Below are positions 1-5,459 of a stretch of 6,668 nucleotides of DNA, one piece after another (the first letter of the stretch is position 1; the number at the start of each line of letters is the position of its first letter). Location: the NCBI GenBank assembly GCA_964627055.1, contig CAZVGV010000026.1, positions 1-6,668 of the forward strand. The letters run 5' to 3'. The notes under the pieces are model-generated. The model saw only the letters and a program-made list of their open reading frames with translations, did not search any database and had not been told where the DNA came from. Both the position numbers and the translations under genes were made by a program. This stretch comes from JBBTQS01 sp964627055 (GTDB lineage Bacteria > Patescibacteriota > Patescibacteriia > Magasanikbacterales > JBBTQS01).

Positions 1-580
1 CAAGGGTTTGGAGTGACTTCTTTTTCTTGGGAGTTGCCGTGTCTGCAGCCACAATAAATCCAGCGTCACTTGCATGTGAATGTTCGGATACGGTAGCCAC
101 TGCGGTGTTCGAGAGCAGTGCCGCAGTAATTTCTTGGAACTTGCTTGTGCTGCGCAACACCATGTGGAGATACGAAGCAAGCTCTTTCGTATCGAGGTGC
201 AGTTTTTTCACTGCATCAGCAACGGCTGCGTTGGGATTTTCTAACATGGCAAGGAGCAAATGCTCTGTGCCAATGACGGTGTGTTGGTGTTGGGACCCGA
301 GGAAAAAGCTGCGTTCGATGCAATGTCGTGCATCCTTGGAAAACGCAGGAACTTCCTTGGTGACTTTGTGCTTGCGGTGGCGCAATGCAGCAGTAAGCAC
401 CGCTTTGCGGTCGGCGTGGTGTTTGCGCAACAATTCGCAGCCGATGGAACCGCGCGCAGTAAGTAATCCCAGAAGCAAATGTTCTGGGTATACCAATGCG
501 TACCCTTGCCGGGTGGCAATGGCCATGGCGCTGCGCAAGGTGCTGCGCAAATGGGTTGTCATTCGGTCGGCTAACTGCAT
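1..580 (-). CDS. clpC: ClpC-type AAA+ ATPase, N-terminal part (runs off left edge)
   Basis: ATP-dependent unfoldase of the Hsp100/Clp family, known to feed substrates to ClpP in the cytosol. Only the first 193 residues lie in the window. They show the double Clp_N repeat. Repeat one is near residues 12-65, with YPEHLLLGLL at 31-40. Repeat two is near 80-140, with FSKDARHCIERS at 80-91 and GTEHLLLAML at 104-113. A variable linker follows, ending in a lysine run (KKKK, 185-188) and SLQTL, where ClpC proteins move into the first ATPase domain; that domain is outside the window. The ATG at 578-580 is chosen because family homology begins there. The frame stays open upstream to the htpX stop, no SD is visible, and a second ATG sits six codons in. 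It lies 36 bases after htpX and probably shares the lemA-htpX transcript. It is rich in histidine (14 of 193). ClpA or ClpB is possible, but the KKKKSLQTL-type junction favours ClpC. Confidence 0.85.
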   Translation of the reverse strand, partial: MQLADRMTTHLRSTLRSAMAIATRQGYALVYPEHLLLGLLTARGSIGCELLRKHHADRKAVLTAALRHRKHKVTKEVPAFSKDARHCIERSFFLGSQHQHTVIGTEHLLLAMLENPNAAVADAVKKLHLDTKELASYLHMVLRSTSKFQEITAALLSNTAVATVSEHSHASDAGFIVAADTATPKKKKSLQTL

Positions 581-616
581 ACCAATACCAGGTAATAGGT
601 GAAGGAGCAGTGTACC

Positions 617-1510
617 TTATTTGCCCATGGTGCGCAAGATACGAATGCGATCCTCAATCGGTGGATGTGTCGAGAACCAAGATGCCAGAGAACGTGTGCC
701 AGAACTGCGAAACGGTGACTCCAGGTACAGATGCGCCGTGGCATGATTGCGATGTTGCATTGGCTGATTGTAGTCGCGGATTTTTTCGAGTGCGCGTGCA
801 AGTCCTTCTGGGTATCGAGTGAGCATGGAGCCTGATGCATCAGCAAGATATTCACGGCGACGTGAAATCGCGAGCTGAATAAGCTGAGCAAAGATTGGGG
901 AGAGGATAATGAGGACTAACCCAATAATCATCGCGACTTGGTTACTACGGCTATCACTATCACCACCTCCGCGATGCCATGATGCATAGCGGAACATGTC
1001 CGCGATGAGCGCAATGGATCCTACGAGTACAATGACAATCGTCATCAGTCGAATATCGTAGTTGTTGATGTGCGACAATTCGTGCGCGAGCACTCCCTCG
1101 AGTTCTTCATTCTCCAGCTGGGAAAGTGCACCAGTTGTCACAGCGATAGATGCGTGCTCTGGATCGCGACCTGTTGCAAATGCGTTGATCGCGGGATCGT
1201 CAATGACGTAGAGCTTGGGCATGGTTTTCATCCCTGCGGTGATCGTTAGGTTCTCTACCATCTGATAGTAGTAGGGATTGTCCTTGCGTTCGATCTGTTT
1301 TGCACCTGCACTGGAGAGAGCGACTGCATCTCCTGCGTAATAACTAATCATGGCAAGCACGATCGAAATCATGAATGCGATTGTCATGGTGAACTGTGGC
1401 TGATACCCTGTGACGAGCGCAACGGCATATCCAAGTGCCACTAATAATCCCATGACGAGTGTCACAAGTATCCAGGAGCGGCGCTTATTACTTTCGATTT
1501 GTGCGTACAT
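617..1510 (-). CDS. htpX: HtpX-type membrane zinc metalloprotease (peptidase family M48)
   Basis: Integral membrane endoprotease of family M48B, which in known bacteria degrades damaged membrane proteins. The 297 residues are the usual length. The zinc site is HELSH at 143-147 (H143, catalytic E144, H147), with the third ligand E220 in the RREYLAD segment (218-224). Other family marks are NAFATG at 109-114 and HPPIEDRI at 282-289 near the C-terminus. Hydrophobic segments near 13-33, 41-60, 156-175 and 193-215 fit the four-helix HtpX plan, with the catalytic domain facing the cytosol. The start ATG at 1508-1510 has no SD. It lies 35 bases after the lemA stop and behind a small hairpin. LemA and HtpX are adjacent in many bacteria, and the spacing here implies one transcript. 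All catalytic residues are present, so an active protease is expected. Confidence 0.97.
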   Translation of the reverse strand: MYAQIESNKRRSWILVTLVMGLLVALGYAVALVTGYQPQFTMTIAFMISIVLAMISYYAGDAVALSSAGAKQIERKDNPYYYQMVENLTITAGMKTMPKLYVIDDPAINAFATGRDPEHASIAVTTGALSQLENEELEGVLAHELSHINNYDIRLMTIVIVLVGSIALIADMFRYASWHRGGGDSDSRSNQVAMIIGLVLIILSPIFAQLIQLAISRRREYLADASGSMLTRYPEGLARALEKIRDYNQPMQHRNHATAHLYLESPFRSSGTRSLASWFSTHPPIEDRIRILRTMGK

Positions 1511-1528
1511 AGGCGTTCGGTTTGCGCG

Positions 1529-1544
1529 AGCGCCGTAGGGCGCT
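1529..1544 (-). other. Short perfect hairpin between lemA and htpX
   Basis: On the leftward transcript the sequence AGCGCC-CTAC-GGCGCT forms a 6-bp all-paired stem with a 4-base loop, starting one base after the lemA stop codon. No T-run follows, so it is not a standard terminator. It could be an mRNA-stability or partial-attenuation element that sets lemA and htpX to different levels, or it could be chance in a GC-rich spacer. Function is inference only. Confidence 0.35.
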
Positions 1545-1545
1545 G

Positions 1546-2118
1546 CTAGAATTTCACTGCAACGTTCTCACGCTGTGCTGCATCAGCTACTTCGAAGAAT
1601 TCACGCTTTGCAAAGTTGAACATGCCAGCAATGAGATTGCTTGGGAATGTTTCGATGCGGGTGTTGAGATCGCGAACGTTGCCATTGTAGAAGCGGCGAG
1701 ATGCCTGGATCTTATTCTCGGTGTCAGAGAGTTCATCCTGTAACTTCGCGAAGTTCGTGTTGGCCTTGAGGTCTGGGTAGGCTTCAGCAAGTGCGAAGAT
1801 GCTCTTCAAGGTAGAGGAAAGCATGTTTTCTGCAGCAACCTGTTCTTGCATGGAAGCGCCTTTTGCATTGTGCGTCTGCATTGCCGCGTTACGTGCAGCA
1901 ACGACTTTTTCAAGAGTGCCAGATTCGTGTGATGCGTATCCCTTCACAGTCTCTACAAGATTCGGGATGAGGTCGTAGCGGCGCTTGAGCTGTACATCAA
2001 TATCAGACCATGCTTCTTCGACACGATTCTTAATAGTTACAAGCGCGTTGTATGCAGAGATGACCCAGAACACAATTACTACGAGGAGTGCGATAATAAT
2101 CCAAGCGATGGTTCCCAT
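1546..2118 (-). CDS. lemA: LemA family membrane-anchored protein
   Basis: LemA proteins are small, mostly helical proteins anchored by one N-terminal membrane helix; their molecular role is poorly known. The 190 residues are the usual length. Residues 4-22 form the membrane segment. The signature core follows: YNALV at 23-27, EEAWSDIDVQLKRRYDLIPNLVETVKGY at 34-61 with key RRYDLIPNLV, then YPDLKAN at 114-120, TENKI at 133-137, RRFYN at 141-145 and ETFPSNLIA at 156-164. The ATG at 2116-2118 is preferred over an upstream ATG at 2206-2208. The upstream choice would add 30 residues before the membrane helix and would lie upstream of the predicted transcription start near 2152. No SD is visible. 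It is first in the leftward lemA-htpX-clp operon. Members are often found with HtpX, consistent with a partner or scaffold role, which remains inference. Confidence 0.96.
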   Translation of the reverse strand: MGTIAWIIIALLVVIVFWVISAYNALVTIKNRVEEAWSDIDVQLKRRYDLIPNLVETVKGYASHESGTLEKVVAARNAAMQTHNAKGASMQEQVAAENMLSSTLKSIFALAEAYPDLKANTNFAKLQDELSDTENKIQASRRFYNGNVRDLNTRIETFPSNLIAGMFNFAKREFFEVADAAQRENVAVKF

Positions 2119-2122
2119 AGAG

Positions 2123-2151
2123 TTGAATGAGTGAATAGGTGCGTGTATGAT
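2123..2151 (+). promoter_or_regulatory. Predicted sigma-70-type promoter for the mutase-murD operon
   Basis: TTGAAT (2123-2128), a 17-base spacer and TATGAT (2146-2151) match the housekeeping consensus 4/6 and 5/6 with ideal spacing. Predicted transcription start is near 2158, giving a leader of about 33 bases before the ATG at 2191. It overlaps the leader of lemA on the other strand and faces the lemA promoter. Confidence 0.45.
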
Positions 2152-2158
2152 TACTTTT

Positions 2159-2187
2159 AGTATTGATGTAATAGTCTGATTTGTCAA
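2159..2187 (-). promoter_or_regulatory. Predicted sigma-70-type promoter for lemA-htpX-clp
   Basis: Reading leftward, a perfect TTGACA (2187-2182), a 17-base spacer and AATACT (2164-2159, 4/6) precede lemA. Predicted start is near 2152, giving a leader of about 34 bases to the ATG at 2118. The transcript would run across the opposing promoter at 2123-2151, so the two promoters probably interfere with each other. Confidence 0.5.
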
Positions 2188-2190
2188 TGT

Positions 2191-3162
2191 ATGACGTTCC
2201 CATCCCACATATTCAAGGCGTACGATATTCGAGGGATTTATCCGGCAGAATTAAATGAATCCATAGCATACGCAACAGCGCGTTGGTACGCCGATATGCG
2301 TCAGCGTGAAGTTGGTCGTACTGACATTACGCTTGCGGTGGGACAAGACATGCGTCTTTCATCTCCCATGATTGCTGCAGCGGTGGTTCGTGGGCTTGCA
2401 GAGCAGGGCGTGCATGTTGTGGAGTTGGGACTTGTTTCGACGCCGACATTTTATAGCGCGGTTGCTCGACGGGGATATGATGGCGGAGTGCAGGTTTCAG
2501 CATCGCACAATCCGCGTGATTATAGTGGGTTGAAGTTTGTGCGCGATCATGCTGGTCCTGTGAGTGCAGACACAGGTATCAAAACCTTGCGCGAGTTGGT
2601 AGAAAGCGGTCAGTTCCCAGCACCAGCTGCAACACCAGGCACAGTAACAGCATATGCCGGTGACGCGACGCTTGAATCAGTGCTTGCTGCACACGATCTT
2701 GTGGGTGAAGTGAACTTTGCTGCAGTGAAGGTTGTAGCAGACACGGCGAACTGTATGGGTGCTCCTGACCTTGATGCGCTTTTTGCAACATTGGATAAAT
2801 GCGAGTTAGATCGCATGCACTGGACGCTTGACGGTTCATTCCCATCACACGAGCCAGATCCGTATCAGGAAGAGAACCTCCACGACCTGCATGCGCGTGT
2901 GAAGGAAATGGGTGCTGCACTTGGTATTGCAACTGATGGTGATGCAGACCGCGTGTTCTTGGTGGATGAAACAGGGAAGACGGTATCGCCTGTTGCACTG
3001 CGCTCACTTATTGCCGAAATAGTATTACGTACTCATACGGGTGCGACCGTTGTGTACGATGTTCGTCCAGGACGTGTCACAGAAGACGTAGTGCGCCGCA
3101 TGGGTGGAACGCCGCTTATTGTTCGTGTAGGCCATTCGTATATCAAGCAGACCACTATTTAA
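2191..3162 (+). CDS. Phosphomannomutase/phosphoglucomutase, N-terminal part (broken by scaffold gap)
   Basis: Alpha-D-phosphohexomutase family (ManB/AlgC type), known to interconvert hexose 1- and 6-phosphates for envelope sugar nucleotides. This part holds 323 read residues, of which the last two before the stop (T322, I323) are probably not genuine. The N-terminus FKAYDIRGIYP (9-18 region) is typical. The catalytic phosphoserine is S105 in SASHNP (103-108), and the magnesium loop is DGDADR at 249-254. Domain 3 begins with VGHSYIKQT (313-321) and then meets an early TAA at 3160-3162, two bases before a run of Ns. Joining codon 321 (ACC, 3151-3153) to the ATG at 3179 restores one 462-residue frame, a normal family length. 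The ATG at 2191 has no SD; homology begins within a few residues. Mannose versus glucose preference cannot be read from the sequence. Confidence 0.93.
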   Translation: MTFPSHIFKAYDIRGIYPAELNESIAYATARWYADMRQREVGRTDITLAVGQDMRLSSPMIAAAVVRGLAEQGVHVVELGLVSTPTFYSAVARRGYDGGVQVSASHNPRDYSGLKFVRDHAGPVSADTGIKTLRELVESGQFPAPAATPGTVTAYAGDATLESVLAAHDLVGEVNFAAVKVVADTANCMGAPDLDALFATLDKCELDRMHWTLDGSFPSHEPDPYQEENLHDLHARVKEMGAALGIATDGDADRVFLVDETGKTVSPVALRSLIAEIVLRTHTGATVVYDVRPGRVTEDVVRRMGGTPLIVRVGHSYIKQTTI

Positions 3163-3178
3163 TGNNNNNNNNNNGACC
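3154..3178. other. Scaffold gap with probable assembly scar inside the mutase gene
   Basis: Ten Ns occupy 3165-3174. The left side ends GACC (3150-3153) plus eleven bases, ACTATTTAATG. The right side begins with GACC again (3175-3178) and then ATGCTTGAG. Removing exactly 25 bases (3154-3178) joins the two GACC copies and restores the mutase frame and its expected VGHSYIKQT-MLEHDAIF protein sequence. The simplest reading is a false scaffold join with an erroneous contig tip. A real insertion with a 4-base target duplication, collapsed by the assembler, is a less likely alternative. Confidence 0.85.
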
Positions 3179-3604
3179 ATGCTTGAGCATGACGCGATTT
3201 TTGCTGGTGAGTCATCTGGGCACTTCTTCGTGCGATTCCCTGAGGGGGTATATGAGTCACCTGTAGTCATCGTGCTCATGGTGCTTGCAGAAATGGCGCG
3301 CACAGGCAAGACAGCATCTGCATTGTTTGCCCCGTATCTTGTGTATGCACACTCGGGTGAAATTAATTTCCGCGTGACAGGAGTACCAGAAGCGATTGAG
3401 GCGGTAGTTGCTCACTTTTCCAAGCGTTCTGAGGTTGGTCGGCTTGATGGTGTTTCCTTTGATATCGGAGAGACGTGGTTCAACGTGCGCGGCAGCAACA
3501 CTGAACCACTGTTGCGACTTAATGTAGAAGGGAAGACAGCGGAGGCGGTAGCTGCAACGGTGGCTGAAGTGCGTGACGTTCTCAATCCATTTCTATGCGC
3601 ATAG
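3179..3604 (+). CDS. Phosphomannomutase/phosphoglucomutase, C-terminal part (continues 2191-3153)
   Basis: The 141 residues complete the mutase that starts at 2191; its reading frame is open back through ACC at 3176 into the Ns. Numbered in the joined 462-residue protein, GESSGH at 331-336 is the domain 3 sugar-binding motif, with the Glu and Ser expected to contact the sugar hydroxyls. RGSNTEP at 425-431 is the domain 4 phosphate-binding loop, followed by the usual LLRLNVEG. With S105 and DGDADR from the other part, every catalytic element is present, so the gene is probably intact in the organism. The ATG at 3179 is an internal methionine, not a genuine start. The stop at 3602-3604 overlaps the murD start by 10 bases, which suggests translational coupling of the two envelope-precursor genes. 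Confidence 0.92.
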   Translation: MLEHDAIFAGESSGHFFVRFPEGVYESPVVIVLMVLAEMARTGKTASALFAPYLVYAHSGEINFRVTGVPEAIEAVVAHFSKRSEVGRLDGVSFDIGETWFNVRGSNTEPLLRLNVEGKTAEAVAATVAEVRDVLNPFLCA

Positions 3605-4908
3605 CACCAATTTTTGCAGGTAAGACAGTGACCTTGATGGGGCTTGGTGGTTTTGCGCAGGGGAGTGGAATCTCAGCAGCGCTTTTTCTTGCGCCACGCG
3701 TGAAGAAGTTGATAATCACAGACATGAAGGATGCGGCAGCGCTCGCAGCACCACTGAAGCGACTCGCAAAGTACAAGAATGTTGTGTTGCATTTGGGTGG
3801 GCATCGCGAAGAGGATTTTACCAAGACGGATTGGGTGGTGCGTAATCCTGACGTGCCCGCAGCAAGTCCGTTTCTTGCGCTCGCGCACAAGCACAAGATT
3901 CCTGTAGACAATGACGTTACGCTTTTTCTGCGTCTTTTCGGCACTGAGCGCGTGATTGGTGTCACAGGGACCCGGGGCAAAACTACAACAACGCACCTCA
4001 TTCACGCCATGCTCGCACGAGAATTTCCGGGGGCGATGATGGGTGGCAATGTGGGAGTGTCGCCACTTACCTTCATTACGAAGATGCGAGCAGATGCCCC
4101 GGTGGTACTCGAGCTCTCGAGCTTCATGCTGCACGACTTTGCAGAATCCAAGATGTCACCGCATATCAGTGTCTGGACGACGCTCTACCCAGATCATCTC
4201 AATAAGTACGAATCACTCGAGCACTATATTGATGACAAACGCAATATTTTTCGGTACCAGCTCGAGGGTGATGTAAAGATTGTGAACGCTGATGATGCAA
4301 TTGTGCGTGGGCAGGAATCATTGGGTAAGTCACACACATATCGTTACTCTGCCAAGAAAGATCAAGCAAAGTTCGAACGTGAAATCGCTGCATCGCGTCT
4401 CATTGGTGCGCACAATATTGGTAACATAATGGCTGCAACGATCGCAGCTCGTGCTGCTGGAGTGAGTGACAAGAATATTCGCGCTGCCATTCGTGCGTTT
4501 CGTGGTGTGCCGTATCGTCTCGAACTCATTCGTACGCGTCGCGGTGTTCGTTGGTACAATGACTCGACAGCGACGTCACCCGAGGCAACTATGGCAGCGC
4601 TTGCCGCGTTTCCGGACACACGTGTGCACCTCATTACCGGCGGTAATTCGAAGGGTTCTGATTTGCGCGCGCTTGCAACGCGTATGCGCGCGCAAGCACA
4701 TTCCATTATTCGTGTTCCTGGGAATGCCAACGACGGATTGCCCAAAGGCGTTGACGTAGCTGATCTTCCGGCAGCTGTCGCGCATGCAGCTTCGATTGCG
4801 CGCGAGGGTGATGTGGTGCTCTTCTCTCCTGGTCTCACCTGGCTTCCGACTATTAACGAATTCAAGCGGGGGGATTGGTTTGTAGACCTTGTGAAAAAAA
4901 TGAAATAA
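3595..4908 (+). CDS. murD: UDP-N-acetylmuramoyl-L-alanine--D-glutamate ligase-like (MurD)
   Basis: Cytosolic Mur ligase; MurD is known to add D-glutamate to UDP-MurNAc-L-Ala with ATP. The 437 residues match family length. An N-terminal Rossmann-like domain has GLGGFAQGSG (16-25). The central ATPase domain has P-loop GTRGKTTTT (125-133), ELSSF (173-177), PDHLNKYESLEHY (199-211) and K215 at the place of the usual carbamylated lysine. HNIGN (273-277) follows. The C-terminal domain has YRLE (307-310), NDSTAT (322-327), TGGNSKGSD (348-356) and SPGLTWLP (411-418). Several motifs depart from textbook MurD: GTRGK for GTNGK, ELSSFML for ELSSFQL, NDSTAT for NDSKAT, and W416 where E. coli has the glutamate-contacting serine. 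MurD is still the best call from overall order; a related Mur-like ligase with another acceptor is possible. The ATG at 3595 lies inside the mutase end; no SD is seen. Confidence 0.9.
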   Translation: MRIAPIFAGKTVTLMGLGGFAQGSGISAALFLAPRVKKLIITDMKDAAALAAPLKRLAKYKNVVLHLGGHREEDFTKTDWVVRNPDVPAASPFLALAHKHKIPVDNDVTLFLRLFGTERVIGVTGTRGKTTTTHLIHAMLAREFPGAMMGGNVGVSPLTFITKMRADAPVVLELSSFMLHDFAESKMSPHISVWTTLYPDHLNKYESLEHYIDDKRNIFRYQLEGDVKIVNADDAIVRGQESLGKSHTYRYSAKKDQAKFEREIAASRLIGAHNIGNIMAATIAARAAGVSDKNIRAAIRAFRGVPYRLELIRTRRGVRWYNDSTATSPEATMAALAAFPDTRVHLITGGNSKGSDLRALATRMRAQAHSIIRVPGNANDGLPKGVDVADLPAAVAHAASIAREGDVVLFSPGLTWLPTINEFKRGDWFVDLVKKMK

Positions 4909-4941
4909 AAACAGCGAAGCGCTCCGGTGACGGGGCGCTTC
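4903..4941 (-). terminator. Intrinsic terminator of the leftward gene at 4947-5357
   Basis: An 11-bp stem pairs 4916-4926 (GAAGCGCTCCG) with 4931-4941 (CGGGGCGCTTC), with one G-U type pair and a 4-base loop (GTGA on the + strand, a GNRA-type tetraloop). Read leftward, the hairpin is followed after four bases by TTTTTATTT (complement of 4903-4911), the classic terminator layout. Read rightward there is no T-run after it, so it is at best a weak terminator for murD, whose stop lies 7 bases before the stem. Confidence 0.8.
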
Positions 4942-4946
4942 TGCGG

Positions 4947-5357
4947 TTAGCGTTTGAGGAGAATGATCGTGTAGGGGGGAAGATTCTTGGGTTCGGTCTT
5001 GAGTTCAAGAGTGTCCGAGTAAATCGTACGGATGACTGAGGCGTGCAGGGTGTACTCGACGCCGAGATCGTGGGGTGCACAACCTTTCAGTTCCACGAGA
5101 ACTCGCATTCCGGGGGCGTTGAGGCACATACCAGATGCCTGTCGGCGTTCGATGTACGCACGAGCGAGATGCTGTTGCAGGTCGGCGCTCAGTGTCCCGT
5201 TGTCCATCGATGAATCCAGTGCGATATCAACGGGACGCTCGACAGCGGATTCTGTGGAGAGGGGTGCTTGCATCTCAAATGCCAGTCGACTGCGCGAAAG
5301 GTAGTAGAGAATAACGAGCAGACCAGTCACAATCAGCGTGATGGTTGTGAGGTGCAT
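4947..5357 (-). CDS. Small membrane-anchored protein of unknown function
   Basis: I do not recognise the family. The 136 residues start with a hydrophobic helix (residues about 4-20, LTTITLIVTGLLVILYY) followed by SRSR. That pattern fits a single N-terminal anchor and, by the positive-inside rule, a cytosolic C-terminal side. An acidic, Ser-rich linker (about 35-58) leads to a mixed domain with LQQHLARAYIERRQ (60-73), MRVLVELKGC (84-93) and a basic, strand-like end (YTIILLKR). It has two cysteines (78 and 93). The ATG at 5355-5357 is chosen over one at 5433-5435 because it has a GGAG eight bases upstream, the membrane helix then starts at once, and the upstream ATG lies inside the predicted promoter. 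It is a single-gene unit with its own promoter and terminator, convergent with murD and divergent from rseP. Coding is likely from the supported start and stop signals, but no homology backs it. Confidence 0.7.
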   Translation of the reverse strand: MHLTTITLIVTGLLVILYYLSRSRLAFEMQAPLSTESAVERPVDIALDSSMDNGTLSADLQQHLARAYIERRQASGMCLNAPGMRVLVELKGCAPHDLGVEYTLHASVIRTIYSDTLELKTEPKNLPPYTIILLKR

Positions 5358-5365
5358 TGAGAACA

Positions 5366-5369
5366 CTCC
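5366..5369 (-). promoter_or_regulatory. Ribosome binding site that decides the start at 5357
   Basis: GGAG on the leftward strand lies eight bases before the ATG at 5355-5357. It is the only convincing Shine-Dalgarno match before any start in the window, and it rules in favour of the shorter protein. Confidence 0.6.
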
Positions 5370-5405
5370 ATTTCGTAGATGTGTGAGGTGCGCGTCAGTG
5401 GGAGC

Positions 5406-5435
5406 TTCCCAAATGACGACGCCGTAGCGTATCAT
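5406..5435 (+). promoter_or_regulatory. Possible promoter for rseP-pheS
   Basis: TTCCCA (5406-5411, 4/6), an 18-base spacer and TATCAT (5430-5435, 5/6) would start transcription near 5442, about 18 bases before the rseP ATG. The -10 box overlaps the -10 of the opposing promoter. The -35 box is weak, so confidence is modest. Confidence 0.35.
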
Positions 5436-5454
5436 GGGTAATGATTACTGTCAA
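5426..5454 (-). promoter_or_regulatory. Predicted promoter for the unknown gene at 4947-5357
   Basis: Reading leftward, a perfect TTGACA (5454-5449), a 17-base spacer and TACGCT (5431-5426) preceded by TGA form an extended -10 promoter. The -10 core matches 3/6 but keeps the first T, second A and last T. Predicted start is near 5419, giving a leader of about 60 bases. Confidence 0.5.
5438..5448. repeat. Perfect 11-base palindrome in the divergent promoter region
   Basis: GTAAT-G-ATTAC is a perfect inverted repeat with a one-base centre. It lies in the spacer of the leftward promoter and over the predicted start of rseP transcription, where a bound dimer could block both. An operator role is inference; arms of five bases can arise by chance. 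Confidence 0.35.
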
Positions 5455-5459
5455 CCGAT

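Noticed and set aside
27..602. Long rightward open frame over the left end
   Set aside because: It lies opposite the Clp N-domain gene. Its translation is Cys/Ser/Arg-rich with no family pattern, while the leftward frame shows clear double Clp_N repeats.
2119..2208. Longer LemA start at 2208
   Set aside because: It adds 30 residues before the membrane helix, overlaps the mutase start and begins upstream of the predicted transcript start.
3160..3179. Mutase as a true pseudogene
   Set aside because: The stop sits next to a scaffold gap, and excision at the GACC repeat restores a full-length protein with all catalytic motifs; an assembly cause is more likely.
3025..3309. Leftward open frame crossing the run of Ns
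   Set aside because: It is held open only by unknown residues over the gap and lies opposite the mutase coding frame.
4362..4865. Leftward open frame opposite the murD C-terminal region
   Set aside because: Antisense of a well-supported gene; Ala/Arg/Ser-rich with no recognisable motif.
5358..5435. Longer start at 5435 for the unknown gene
   Set aside because: The ATG lies inside the predicted promoter spacer and upstream of the predicted transcript start; the ATG at 5357 has an SD and begins right at the membrane helix.
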